Assembly: GCF_030315975.1 (NCBI RefSeq)
Contig: NZ_JASXSZ010000004.1
Span: forward strand, 186,001-250,000
Origin: Microbacterium candidum
GTDB taxonomy: Bacteria > Actinomycetota > Actinomycetes > Actinomycetales > Microbacteriaceae
Length of the DNA stretch: 64,000 nt
Direction: 5' to 3'
The notes below the pieces were generated by a model. That model was not told the DNA's origin, did not search any database, and saw nothing but the letters and a program-made list of their open reading frames with translations. How positions within the stretch are numbered: the stretch's first letter is position 1; each line of letters starts with the position of its first letter. A program made the position numbers and the translations under genes. Below are positions 37,399 to 47,410 of the stretch, one piece after another.

Positions 37399-38130
37399 AT
37401 GCCTGAGGCCCCGAAGCGCACGCTGATCATCATGCCCGCGTGGAACGAGTCTCGGAACGTCGGCAACACCGTCCGCGAGATCCTCGATCAGCGCGCCGGC
37501 TACGACGTGATCGTCGTCGACGACGGCTCCACCGACGACACGGCTCAAGTCGCGCGGGCCGCGGGTGCGCAGGTCCTCGCCCTGCCCTTCAACATGGGCG
37601 TCGGGGGAGCGATGCGCACGGGGTTCACCTACGCGCAGCGCCACGGGTACGACCAGGCGATCCAAGTGGATGCGGACGGCCAGCACGATCCGCGGGAGAT
37701 CCCCATCGTGCTCTCCGGGCTGGAGCACTCCGACATCTCGATCGGGGCGCGCTTCGCTGACAAGGGCGACTACCAGGCGCACGGCCCGCGGCGCTGGGCC
37801 ATGGTGTTCCTGGCAGCGGTGCTGTCACGAGTGGCGAAGACCAAGCTCACCGATGTCACGAGTGGATTCCGTGCGGCGAACAAGCGTGCCATCGACCAGT
37901 ACGTGCGCTACTACCCGGCGGAGTACCTCGGCGACACGGTCGATTCGCTCGTGAGCGCCATCCATTCCGGACTGACGGTGTCGCAGATCCCGGTCGCGAT
38001 GCGGGCGCGCGTTCACGGAAAGCCCAGTCAGAACCCGGTCGGGTCGACGATCTATCTCATCCGGTCCGTGTTCGCCCTGTCCTTGGCTCTGATGCGCGGT
38101 CGGCGCCGGCCCACCGAGGTGAGCGCATGA
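37399..38130 (+). CDS. DPM1-like GT2 glycosyltransferase
   Basis: A 243-aa soluble GT-A enzyme: LIIMPAWNESRNVGNTV, VIVVDDGSTDDTA, NMGVGGAMRTGF, the metal motif IQVDADGQHDPREIP and LTDVTSGFRAANKRA. These motifs are typical of polyprenyl-phosphate mannose or glucose synthases. It has no membrane helix of its own. The DUF2304 protein starting inside its stop (ATGA at 38127) has three and may dock it to the membrane. It probably makes a polyprenyl-phosphate sugar donor for the GT-C-like proteins nearby. Confidence 0.9.
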   Translation: MPEAPKRTLIIMPAWNESRNVGNTVREILDQRAGYDVIVVDDGSTDDTAQVARAAGAQVLALPFNMGVGGAMRTGFTYAQRHGYDQAIQVDADGQHDPREIPIVLSGLEHSDISIGARFADKGDYQAHGPRRWAMVFLAAVLSRVAKTKLTDVTSGFRAANKRAIDQYVRYYPAEYLGDTVDSLVSAIHSGLTVSQIPVAMRARVHGKPSQNPVGSTIYLIRSVFALSLALMRGRRRPTEVSA

Positions 38131-38561
38131 TCGTCGTCGCCGGCATCGGCCTGGCGCTCTTGGTCCTCGCCATCATCATCTCGTTGCTGCTGCGCCGACA
38201 GCTGCGTGAGAAGTACGCGACGCTGTGGCTTATCATCGGGTTCGTCATCCTGATCCTCGCGATCTTCCCGCAGCTGCTCCTCGGGCTCTCCCGAGCGCTC
38301 GGGGTCGCGGTCCCGTCGAACCTGATCTTCGCGCTCGCACTCGTGCTCCTGATCGGCGTGGCTCTGCATCTGTCGTGGGAGCTGTCGCAGGCAGAGGACG
38401 AAGTCCGACGCGTCGCGGAGGATGTCGCCATCCTTCGCGCCGAGGTCGAGGAGCTCCGACTGAGGGCCGGCCTTGATATCGGCGCGGGTGGTCCCGGCGC
38501 GCTCGGCACCTCGGCACCGGAGGAATCGGGTGGCGACAGCACCTCCGGCGATGAAGGCTGA
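38127..38561 (+). CDS. DUF2304 membrane protein
   Basis: A 144-aa protein with three helices (about 2-21, 33-54 and 64-84), then an amphipathic coiled-coil segment (about 88-117) and a Gly/Ser-rich tail. The REKYATLWLIIGFVILILAI element is typical of DUF2304. These proteins usually sit beside DPM-like GT2 genes and are thought to be their membrane partners. It overlaps the GT2 stop by 4 bases. Confidence 0.88.
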   Translation: MIVVAGIGLALLVLAIIISLLLRRQLREKYATLWLIIGFVILILAIFPQLLLGLSRALGVAVPSNLIFALALVLLIGVALHLSWELSQAEDEVRRVAEDVAILRAEVEELRLRAGLDIGAGGPGALGTSAPEESGGDSTSGDEG

Positions 38562-39804
38562 GAGCGCCGGAGCGGGCCTGCGCGCCATCCTGATCGCCAC
38601 CGCGGTGGCAGGGATCATCGGGTACGCGATCCAGCTTCTGGCGCCGTCATTGCTCCCGGGCGGTTCTGCTTACGTCACTTTCTCGATGTATTGGTCGACC
38701 CTCTACCTCTGCGTCGCGGCACTCTCCGGCCTGCAGCAGGAGATCACGCGGGCCTCGCACCCTGCCGCGGAGTCACCGCCGGACGCGAGAGTTCGCGACT
38801 TCGCGCTCATCGTCATCGGCGTGGTCGTGGCCGCCGTCGCCCTGGTCGCGCTGACGGCCGGTGGCGCAGTGCTGCCAGGCCCCACAGCTGCACTGGCGAT
38901 CGCGCTGGGCATCGGGCTCTGCGGATACGTCCTCGTCGCAGTGCTGGGCGGGGTGCTCTACGGGCTGCGGCTGTGGAACGCGGTCGCATGGCTGACCATC
39001 ATCGATGCGGTGATTCGAGGCATTCTCGTGGTCGCCGGTTTGCTGGCCGGTTGGTCGGCGCAGTGGATCGCGTTCGCCATCTCGGTGCCGTTCGGCCTTG
39101 CCTTCCTCGCGGTGTGGGCCCGGATGCGTAGTCGGGTCGTCGGCGCCTTCCGCGTCGACGTGACGCTCCGGCGACTGCTGATCAATGCCGCCGGGACCGT
39201 CACGGCCGCAGCAGCCATGGGCGTCATGATGAACGGCATGCCGCTGCTCCTCGGGCTGACGGCCGGAGACACCGACCGCACGCTGCTCGCCGGGCTCATC
39301 CTCACGATCACGGTGACTCGTGCTCCGCTCGTCGTCCCGCTGCTCGCCCTCCAGAGCTACCTGATCTCGATCTTCCGATCGGCCGGGCGGGCGGTGATGC
39401 GGAGGATTCTCCCCATCCTCGCAGCCGTCGCGAGCGGCGTCGCACTGGTTGCCGTCGCCGCCTGGTTCATCGGGCCATGGGCGATCTCGTTCATCTCCCG
39501 TGGACAGTATGTGGTCACGCCGCTGATGATGGCGACGATCACGGTGGGAGCAGGACTCGTCGGCATGATGTGCATCACCGGGCCGGCCCTGGTTGCGACC
39601 AGCCGGCACGTGCCGTACACAGCCGGCTGGGTCAGCGCCGCACTCCTGACCATCGCCGTGTTGGCGCTGCCTGTTCCGTTGCCGTTCGAGGCGCGGCTCG
39701 GGCTCGCGCTGATCGTGCCCCCCGCGGTGGGGCTCGCCGTGCACGTGGTCGCGGTGTGGCGTCACCCGGCGGTGGATCCCGCCGTCGAGACCTCCGCCGC
39801 TTAA
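38530..39804 (+). CDS. Flippase-like polysaccharide biosynthesis membrane protein
   Basis: A 424-aa protein with about twelve helices, consistent with a MOP-superfamily (Wzx-like) lipid-linked oligosaccharide flippase, though sequence motifs are weak in that family. GTG 38530 has GGAGG at 38519-38523 with a 6-base spacer; ATG 38551 is the alternative. It overlaps the DUF2304 gene by 32 bases. It ends convergently with rmd: both stops use the shared TTAA at 39801-39804. A role in flipping the product of this sub-operon is inferred from context. Confidence 0.78.
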   Translation: MATAPPAMKAESAGAGLRAILIATAVAGIIGYAIQLLAPSLLPGGSAYVTFSMYWSTLYLCVAALSGLQQEITRASHPAAESPPDARVRDFALIVIGVVVAAVALVALTAGGAVLPGPTAALAIALGIGLCGYVLVAVLGGVLYGLRLWNAVAWLTIIDAVIRGILVVAGLLAGWSAQWIAFAISVPFGLAFLAVWARMRSRVVGAFRVDVTLRRLLINAAGTVTAAAAMGVMMNGMPLLLGLTAGDTDRTLLAGLILTITVTRAPLVVPLLALQSYLISIFRSAGRAVMRRILPILAAVASGVALVAVAAWFIGPWAISFISRGQYVVTPLMMATITVGAGLVGMMCITGPALVATSRHVPYTAGWVSAALLTIAVLALPVPLPFEARLGLALIVPPAVGLAVHVVAVWRHPAVDPAVETSAA

Positions 39805-40730
39805 GGGGCCGCGTCCGCGCCGACGACGAAATCCGCGATCGACCGACGCCAGTCGATCTTCGGCGCCCAGCCGAACTCGGCTCGGAGCCGATCGGCCGAA
39901 CCCGTGATGCGTCGCGGGTCCCCGGGCCGGAGCCGGGCCGGATCCACGACGACGGGTGGCACCGGTCGCCCGGAGGCCTCGGCGATCGCCGCGAGGATCT
40001 CACGGCCCGTCCGGCTCGCACCTGATGCGACGTTGTAGACGAAGTGCTGCCGCACGGGCGCCGAGACGATGTCGATGTACGCCGCTGCGACGTCTCGCAC
40101 GTCCGTGTAGTCACGGGCGGTGTCGAGGTCGCCGACCGCGAGCGCTTCGCCTTCGGCGAGCTCTGTGAGTGCGCGGGTGAGGTCGGGGATCAGGAAGCCG
40201 GACTCCTGCCCGGGGCCGATGTGGTTGAAAGGCCGGGCCACCGCGACATCCAGACCTCTGTGCGCGTAGTAGGCGGCCTGGGACTCGACGAGGAGCTTCG
40301 CCACAGCGTACGGGGAGGTCGCCGAGGTCGGGGAGGTCTCCTCGGTCGGAGCGCCATCCGGGCGGGGAGCATAGACGGCGCCGGTGCTCACCACGAGCAG
40401 GCGAGCGCGACGCTCGGAGCTCAGGATCGACTCGCACATCACCGTGACCATCCGGCTGTTGGACTCGATGTACCGCTGGGGAGCGGTGAACGACGGGCCG
40501 ACGGCCGCGAGTCCCGCGAGGTGGACGATCGCGTCGACATCAGCCGGGACCGGCCAGGCGTCGGTCAGGTCTGCCGTGAAGTACTCATCGACGTCGTCCT
40601 GGATCTCGAGCGGCGCCGACTCCTCACGTCCGACCGCCCACACGCGGTAACCGGCGTCATTCGCCAGGCGGACGAGGTGTCGGCCGACGAAACCCGTCGC
40701 CCCTGTGACGACGAGCGTCGGTGCTGTCAC
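39801..40730 (-). CDS. rmd: GDP-4-keto-6-deoxy-D-mannose reductase (GDP-D-rhamnose forming)
   Basis: A 309-aa extended SDR with LVVTGATGFVGRHLVRLA, VVSTGAVYAPR, catalytic YAVAK, and RPFNHIGPGQESGFLIPDL, the signature of Rmd-type reductases rather than GDP-fucose synthases. DTARDYTDVRDVAAAY is also typical. It reduces the Gmd product to GDP-D-rhamnose. GTG 40730 overlaps the gmd stop by 4 bases; the longer frame to 40823 lies in gmd. The last gene of a six-gene minus-strand operon. Confidence 0.85.
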   Translation of the reverse strand: MTAPTLVVTGATGFVGRHLVRLANDAGYRVWAVGREESAPLEIQDDVDEYFTADLTDAWPVPADVDAIVHLAGLAAVGPSFTAPQRYIESNSRMVTVMCESILSSERRARLLVVSTGAVYAPRPDGAPTEETSPTSATSPYAVAKLLVESQAAYYAHRGLDVAVARPFNHIGPGQESGFLIPDLTRALTELAEGEALAVGDLDTARDYTDVRDVAAAYIDIVSAPVRQHFVYNVASGASRTGREILAAIAEASGRPVPPVVVDPARLRPGDPRRITGSADRLRAEFGWAPKIDWRRSIADFVVGADAAP

Positions 40731-41737
40731 GACAGCGACCCGGCTCCCTGCCTCTGCTGCAGGCTGATGTCGTGGGCGACCATGCGCGAGACGAGCCCCT
40801 GGAAGTCGACATCGCGGTGCCACCCGAGCTCGGTCTCTGCCTTCGCGGGGTCGCCCAGGAGGATGTCGACCTCGGCGGGGCGCATGAACGCAGGGTTCTG
40901 GCGAACGTACGGGCGCCAGTTGTCCACGCCGATCTCCGCGAAGGCGAGCGACAAGAACTCTTCGATCGAGTGGGTCTCACCGGATGCGAGCACGAAGTCG
41001 TCGGGGGTGTCGTGCTGGAGCATCTGCCACATCCCGCGGACGTAGTCACCTGCGTAGCCCCAGTCGCGCTTGGGCCACAGATCTCCGAGTTCGATGTGGT
41101 CCTGCAGGCCGAGGTGGATACGGGCGACCGCATCCGTGATCTTCCGCGTGACGAACTCGCGTCCGCGGCGCTCACCCTCGTGATTGAACAGGATCCCGCA
41201 GGAGACGAACATCCCGTAGCTCTCGCGATAGTTCTTCGCGATCCAGTGGGCGTACAGCTTGGCGACGCCGTACGGGCTGCGCGGGTGGAAGAGCGACGAC
41301 TCCGTGTAGCCCGCACCCGGACGGTTGTAATCGAGTCCGCCGAACATCTCGCTCGTGGACGCCTGGTAGAACCGCGTCGTCTCGGCCCGACCGGTCAGCC
41401 GGAGCGCCTCGAGCAGATTCAGCACGCCCTTGCCGGTGACGTCCGCCGTCAGCGTCGGGTTCTTGAACGAGTAGCCCACATGGCTGACCGCCCCGAGGTT
41501 GTACACCTCATCGGGGCTGGCGATCTCGACGGCACGAGTCAGCGAGAACGGATCGGTCAGGTCCCCTTCGATCATGGTGACAGCCGGGAACTCCGCTTCG
41601 GCTGCGGCGCGACGCGGGTTGTTCTGGCCTCGGACCAATCCGAAGACCTCGTAGCCCTCGTCGAGAAGGAGCTCAGCGAGGTGTCCGCCGTCCTGGCCGG
41701 TCACCCCCGTGACGAGTGCGCGCTTGGTGGTTGGCAT
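40727..41737 (-). CDS. gmd: GDP-mannose 4,6-dehydratase
   Basis: A 336-aa extended SDR with ALVTGVTGQDGGHLAELLL (G-x-x-G-Q-D-G, the Gmd dinucleotide loop), NNPRRAAAEAEF, GAVSHVGYSF, FYQASTSEMFGG and catalytic YGVAK. It makes GDP-4-keto-6-deoxy-D-mannose for Rmd. ATG 41737 has GAGGA about 5 bases upstream; the longer frame to 41818 runs into the upstream GT4 gene. No GDP-fucose synthase is present in the window. Confidence 0.95.
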   Translation of the reverse strand: MPTTKRALVTGVTGQDGGHLAELLLDEGYEVFGLVRGQNNPRRAAAEAEFPAVTMIEGDLTDPFSLTRAVEIASPDEVYNLGAVSHVGYSFKNPTLTADVTGKGVLNLLEALRLTGRAETTRFYQASTSEMFGGLDYNRPGAGYTESSLFHPRSPYGVAKLYAHWIAKNYRESYGMFVSCGILFNHEGERRGREFVTRKITDAVARIHLGLQDHIELGDLWPKRDWGYAGDYVRGMWQMLQHDTPDDFVLASGETHSIEEFLSLAFAEIGVDNWRPYVRQNPAFMRPAEVDILLGDPAKAETELGWHRDVDFQGLVSRMVAHDISLQQRQGAGSLS

Positions 41738-41783
41738 GTCAGTCCTCTTGTTCGGTCGGCATCGAGGCCAGGGCGGCGGCGTC

Positions 41784-42881
41784 TCAGCGGGTCGCAAGGA
41801 CCCGTTCGAACACCTCAAGTGTCTCGCGCGCGGTCCGCTCCCACGTGAACCGGCGCTCCTGGGCGTAGCCCGCCGCGGTCATCCGCTGCTGGAGTTCCGG
41901 GTCGCCGACGACCTCGTCGATGACCTCCGCGAGCGCGGCGATGTCCTGGGTCGGGAAGAAGCGGGCAGCGTCGCCGCCTACATAGCGGTGCACATCGATG
42001 TCGCTGAGCAGCACGGGGACTCCCGCGCTCATGGCCTCGAGCGTCGGCAGGGAGAAGCCCTCCGCAAGCGATGGGATGGCCAGGGCAGTCGACGTCGAGT
42101 AGAGATGCGCGACCTCGTCCTCGGTGACCCAACCGCGAAGCTTCACCCACTCGCCGACGCCCAATTCTTCGACGAGGGGAGCCAGAGGGTCATCGCCGCG
42201 GCCTCCCGTGATGACGACGCGTGGCCGGCGCTCGGGCGGGAGCAGTGCGATGGCGCGGGGGAGTGACCCCCAGTTCTTGTGGGGTCGGCGGTTGCCCATC
42301 GCGATGATCAAGGGGCCTTCTGTACCGGCCAACGAGCGGTCGACTCCGGCGGGGTGGCCGCCCGCCAGAGGCACGACATCGACGATGGCCGGGTCGACGC
42401 GAAGATACTTGAGGATCTCGGATGCCGAGCCCGGGCTGTCGGTGATGATGTGCGCAGCGTTCCGCGCGACCTGCCGCTCCATCCACTTCACCGGCTCGGT
42501 GTACAGCGGGGTCGACATGAACTCCGGGTGGCTCCAGTAGAGCATGTCGTGCATGGTGACGACCGTCGGCATCGTCGTCCGCCGGGGTCCGAGGGTGGCC
42601 GGGGAGTGCACGAGATCCACCTTGCGCTTGCGGGCCTCGCGAGCAACGGAGAAGAGCTCGCCGCGCGCCCACGCGAAACGGTTCTCCCCGCTGATGCCCG
42701 AGTTGATCGTCTCGCCCGGAAACCAAGAGCGATCGAGCGCGTAGCCTTCGCTGCTCAGATAGCCGATGAACTCCCATGCCGGGGCGAGTTCGCCGAGCGA
42801 GCGATAGAGTTCGCGCGCGTAGACCTCCATGCCGCCCTTTGTGCCCGAGTACGAAAGCAGATCGACGAGCACACGGGGCAT
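41784..42881 (-). CDS. GT4 glycosyltransferase
   Basis: A 365-aa GT-B enzyme with the N-terminal GGMEVYARELYRSL acceptor element, IIAMGNRRPHKNWGSL and an intact donor site in SLAEGFSLPTLEAMSAGVPV, with E-x7-E. This is the mannosyl/rhamnosyltransferase type, and the downstream gmd-rmd pair suggests GDP-D-rhamnose or GDP-mannose as donor (inference). ATG 42881 begins MPRVLVDLLSYSG, 13 bases after the acyltransferase stop. Confidence 0.9.
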   Translation of the reverse strand: MPRVLVDLLSYSGTKGGMEVYARELYRSLGELAPAWEFIGYLSSEGYALDRSWFPGETINSGISGENRFAWARGELFSVAREARKRKVDLVHSPATLGPRRTTMPTVVTMHDMLYWSHPEFMSTPLYTEPVKWMERQVARNAAHIITDSPGSASEILKYLRVDPAIVDVVPLAGGHPAGVDRSLAGTEGPLIIAMGNRRPHKNWGSLPRAIALLPPERRPRVVITGGRGDDPLAPLVEELGVGEWVKLRGWVTEDEVAHLYSTSTALAIPSLAEGFSLPTLEAMSAGVPVLLSDIDVHRYVGGDAARFFPTQDIAALAEVIDEVVGDPELQQRMTAAGYAQERRFTWERTARETLEVFERVLATR

Positions 42882-42894
42882 AAGGACGATCTTA

Positions 42895-44013
42895 TCAATC
42901 CGTGATGGGCGCACCCGGCGGGGCGTGCTCGGTCGTGGCGGGGACAGGAACAGGTTTGGCGGAGCGGAGCCCTCGTGTCGCCCGCATGACAGGGCGCTCG
43001 ATCAGCAGCCAGCTCGCAGTCGCGAACACGATCGTCACAAGCACGTTCGCGACCATGAAAACCCACACTCCGGCACGGGCAGCCCCGAGCAGAACAAGCA
43101 ACTGTGCCGTCGGCCAGGCATAGATGTAGAAGCCGTACGAGATGTCGTGCTTGGCGATGAGCTTCGGCTGGCGTACGACCGTGCTCAGCCACAGCAGGCC
43201 GTAGGCCAGGAACGGAGCAGCGAGCTGACCGCCGAAACCGGGGATCAGGATGATGGGGACCAGCGCGGCGACGAGGCTCACGACGCCCGCCCACCTGCGG
43301 AGCCCCCATTGATCGAAGAGTACGTACGCAACCACGCCGCCGAGGAAGAAGGGGAGCAGCTTGAACAGCAGGGCGAAGTCTCCGTCGAGGCCCAGCCGGG
43401 CCCAGAACGACATCGTCGCGTAGACGCCGACCGACATCACCCACAGGAGCACGGGCAGCCACAGCGTGCGACGGAAGATCGCGAGGAAACCGAGCGTCCA
43501 CACGATGATGTAGCAGAGGAACTCGAAATAGAGGGTCCACAGCGACCCGTTCCATGCGCCGGGATAGGGCACCGTCTGCAGAGTCCACGAGATCGTGTAC
43601 GAGCTCACGTGCAGTCCAGCGTTGCCCCAGATGTACTCAAGTGGCGTGACCGGCGTCGTGAAGAACCCGTGCAAGTTGCCCCGCTCGAGCAGTCCCGCGA
43701 TCGGGGCGAACACGAGGGCGGTCACGACGAGGACGACCAGGAACGCGGGAAAAATGCGCGCGATCCGGTGGACGAGGAAGTCGCCGGTCGAGTGTCTGAA
43801 CCTGCTGCCGGTGATCAGGAACCCGCTGAGGACGAAGAACCCCGCGACAGCCCAACCGCCGACGTTCTCGCCGTGGAGCATCGGGCCTGTGCCGTGACCG
43901 GTGATGTAGAACGCGTGCGCGAACAGAACCATGGCCGCCAGAATGAGGCGGAAGAGATTGAGACTGTTGCGCTTGTGCGGGAACGCACGGCTCGAGGTGG
44001 GCGCGGTGACCAT
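42895..44013 (-). CDS. Acyltransferase 3 (OafA/YrhL-type) membrane protein
   Basis: A 372-aa protein with about ten helices. R22 and H33 form the family R-x10-H motif (RLILAAMVLFAH), and GWAVAGFFVLSGFLITGSR is the next conserved block. It O-acetylates exported sugars or lipid-linked glycans, the acyl group passing across the membrane. No C-terminal SGNH domain is present. ATG 44013 shares one base with the stop of the upstream epimerase (TAATG), so the two are coupled. Confidence 0.93.
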   Translation of the reverse strand: MVTAPTSSRAFPHKRNSLNLFRLILAAMVLFAHAFYITGHGTGPMLHGENVGGWAVAGFFVLSGFLITGSRFRHSTGDFLVHRIARIFPAFLVVLVVTALVFAPIAGLLERGNLHGFFTTPVTPLEYIWGNAGLHVSSYTISWTLQTVPYPGAWNGSLWTLYFEFLCYIIVWTLGFLAIFRRTLWLPVLLWVMSVGVYATMSFWARLGLDGDFALLFKLLPFFLGGVVAYVLFDQWGLRRWAGVVSLVAALVPIILIPGFGGQLAAPFLAYGLLWLSTVVRQPKLIAKHDISYGFYIYAWPTAQLLVLLGAARAGVWVFMVANVLVTIVFATASWLLIERPVMRATRGLRSAKPVPVPATTEHAPPGAPITD

Positions 44014-45149
44014 TACTTGAGCAGGCTCCGCTCCGCCATCTCCTTGAGCGAGCGTTCGTACCCGCTTTCTTCGATCGGCTCGGAGAGAACCCACTCGACG
44101 AATCGGCCGACGCCGGTTCGGAAGTCGGTCTGCGGCTCGTACTCGAGCACCTCACGAAGTCGCGCGAGATCGGCGACATTGTGGCGGATGTCGCCCAGGC
44201 GGTAATTGCCGGTGATGGTGGTCGGCACTTCGCTGCCGAAGGCGGCGAACAGAGCGGCGACGACCTCGTTGACGGTGGTCGCGACTCCGCTGCCGACGTT
44301 GATCGTGTGACCGCCCGCGGACGGAAGTGTGGAGGCCAGGAACGTGGACTCTACGACGTCGTCGATGTAGACGAAGTCGCGGCTCTCCAGCCCGTCCTCG
44401 AAGATATTGATCGCCTTCCCCTGGCGGATGAGGGTGGAGAAGATCGAGAGGATGCCGGTGTACGGGTTCTTGAGCGACTGTCCCGGGCCGTACACGTTCT
44501 GGTAGCGCAACGCGACCGACTCGACGCCGATCGTCGGCGCCACGGTCATGACCAGCGACTCCTGCATCTGCTTCGTGATCCCGTACACCGAAGAAGGATG
44601 CAGCTTCGCCTGCTCGTCGGTGGGGATCATCGTTATCGGGCCTTCGCCCCGCTCGTGCACATCGAAGTCACGGGCGGCCATGTCCGCGTCGACGCGGTGT
44701 GCGGGGTACACCGTGCGCCCGTCCACCGTGCGGTAGGCGCCTTCGCCGTAGATCGAGCGCGAGGAGGCGATCACGAGACGTTTCACGGAGTGCGACTCGT
44801 TGGTCAGGATGTCAAGGAGCTTCGCGGTGCCGCCGACATTCGCCTCGACATAGCGGTCGATCTCGTACATGGACTGCCCGGTGCCGGTCTCGGCTGCGAG
44901 GTGCACCACGATCTGCGCGCCGTCGATCGCGGCTCGCAGATCGTCAGTGGATGTCACAGTGCCTTCGATGACGGTGGCGATGCCGTCGAGCGAGCGCAGC
45001 AGGGGCGATGTGGTTCGCGGGTCGTCGCCGTGCACCTGAGGCAGCAGGGAATCGAGAACCGTTACGGTGTGACCCGCGTCGACGAACCGCCGCGCGAGCC
45101 GGGTCCCGATGAAGCCCGCTCCGCCGGTGATGAGGACGTGGTCGGGCAT
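44013..45149 (-). CDS. NAD-dependent sugar 4-epimerase, dTDP-L-rhamnose 4-epimerase-like
   Basis: A 378-aa extended SDR with [52 protein letters not shown], catalytic YGITK, and NVYGPGQSLKNPYTG then IFEDGLESRDFVYIDDVV. The LPQVHG, GTGQSMYE and NPYTG elements recall TDP-L-rhamnose 4-epimerases, which yield dTDP-6-deoxy-L-talose; dTDP-L-rhamnose is available from rmlABCD. That substrate is inference; a general UDP-hexose 4-epimerase is the alternative. ATG 45149 has AGGAG 7 bases upstream; the open frame to 45827 is antisense-derived and not coding. Confidence 0.85.
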   Translation of the reverse strand: MPDHVLITGGAGFIGTRLARRFVDAGHTVTVLDSLLPQVHGDDPRTTSPLLRSLDGIATVIEGTVTSTDDLRAAIDGAQIVVHLAAETGTGQSMYEIDRYVEANVGGTAKLLDILTNESHSVKRLVIASSRSIYGEGAYRTVDGRTVYPAHRVDADMAARDFDVHERGEGPITMIPTDEQAKLHPSSVYGITKQMQESLVMTVAPTIGVESVALRYQNVYGPGQSLKNPYTGILSIFSTLIRQGKAINIFEDGLESRDFVYIDDVVESTFLASTLPSAGGHTINVGSGVATTVNEVVAALFAAFGSEVPTTITGNYRLGDIRHNVADLARLREVLEYEPQTDFRTGVGRFVEWVLSEPIEESGYERSLKEMAERSLLK

Positions 45150-45199
45150 GCGTGAACTCCTGGGAGAGGGGACGCGCTCTTGCGAACGCACCCATGCGT

Positions 45200-46090
45200 C
45201 TAGAAGGCGAAGATGTGCGCCAGCGTCGATTGTAACCCGGGACGTGTTCCGTGCCGGATGACGCCGGGGAGCTCCGCGAGCCCGTGGAGCCGTGACAACA
45301 CGCGCAGTCGCGCAGTCGATGCCGTCCTCCGCCATCCCTTTGCGCGGGCGAGATCGCGGGCTTGCGCGTAGTAGGTCCGCTCGTCGCGGAACCGTCGTCC
45401 GTCGAGCAGGGTCTTCTGCGATGCGCTCGCACTGTGCCGTCGGTACGAGAAGGCGAGCGTCGGGTTGTAGGCGAGGCATCCACCCTCGAAGGCGATGTCC
45501 ATCAGGAGCGCGAGGTCCTGGATGATCGGAAGGCCCTCGCGGAAGTCGATCCTCCGCAGGGTCTCCGTTCGGAACGTCAGTGATGGCCAGTACAGCCAAT
45601 CGCCGCGGATGAGGCTGGTCGCCATCGTTTCGCCCTTGAGCACGGCGACACCAGTCCCCCCGCGGGGAGCGAGAAGCCCGGTCTTCACGCGGTCGACGAG
45701 CGGCCGGACGATCGTGCCGTGCTCGTCGATCACCTCGACGCCCGGCTGGACGACGTCGGCGTCCGGCACGGCGGCGATCGTGGCCAGTACAACGTCGAGA
45801 TAGTTCGGATGCAGCAGGTCGTCGCATCCGAGGATCATGATGTGTTCCGTTGTCGCGCGCCTGATCGCCTCGCGATAATTCTCGGTGATGCCGAGGTTGA
45901 CAACGTTGCGGACATAGACGATCCGCTCGTCGTCCAGCTGTGCGAACCAGGTCGCCACGCTCTCGTCGGGGTAGCAGTCATCGATGACGGTCAGGCGCCA
46001 GTCCGAATGGCGCTGCGCGCGGACCGATTCGATCGTCTGGAAGAGGAGCCCGGGGTCGCCCCAGAACGGCACGAAGATTTCAAAAGTCAT
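45200..46090 (-). CDS. GT2 family glycosyltransferase
   Basis: A 296-aa GT-A enzyme with FEIFVPFWGDPGLLFQTIES, LTVIDDCYPDESV, IMILGCDDLLHPNYLDVV (the DD metal motif) and LPIIQDLALLMDIA near the catalytic region. It is the first gene of the minus-strand operon ending in rmd. It is divergent from glf, with 146 bases between starts. Donor and acceptor unknown. Confidence 0.87.
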   Translation of the reverse strand: MTFEIFVPFWGDPGLLFQTIESVRAQRHSDWRLTVIDDCYPDESVATWFAQLDDERIVYVRNVVNLGITENYREAIRRATTEHIMILGCDDLLHPNYLDVVLATIAAVPDADVVQPGVEVIDEHGTIVRPLVDRVKTGLLAPRGGTGVAVLKGETMATSLIRGDWLYWPSLTFRTETLRRIDFREGLPIIQDLALLMDIAFEGGCLAYNPTLAFSYRRHSASASQKTLLDGRRFRDERTYYAQARDLARAKGWRRTASTARLRVLSRLHGLAELPGVIRHGTRPGLQSTLAHIFAF

Positions 46091-46119
46091 GGCGCGTCGA
46101 GCCTACGAGATCAGCCTGA

Positions 46120-47388
<1,269 letters not shown>

Positions 47389-47410
47389 CGCGCCGCATAG
47401 ACTCGAACGC

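Noticed and set aside
45150..45827. N-terminal extension of the 4-epimerase frame
   Set aside because: Overlaps the GT2 gene in another frame, and the SDR fold begins at ATG 45149 with AGGAG upstream.
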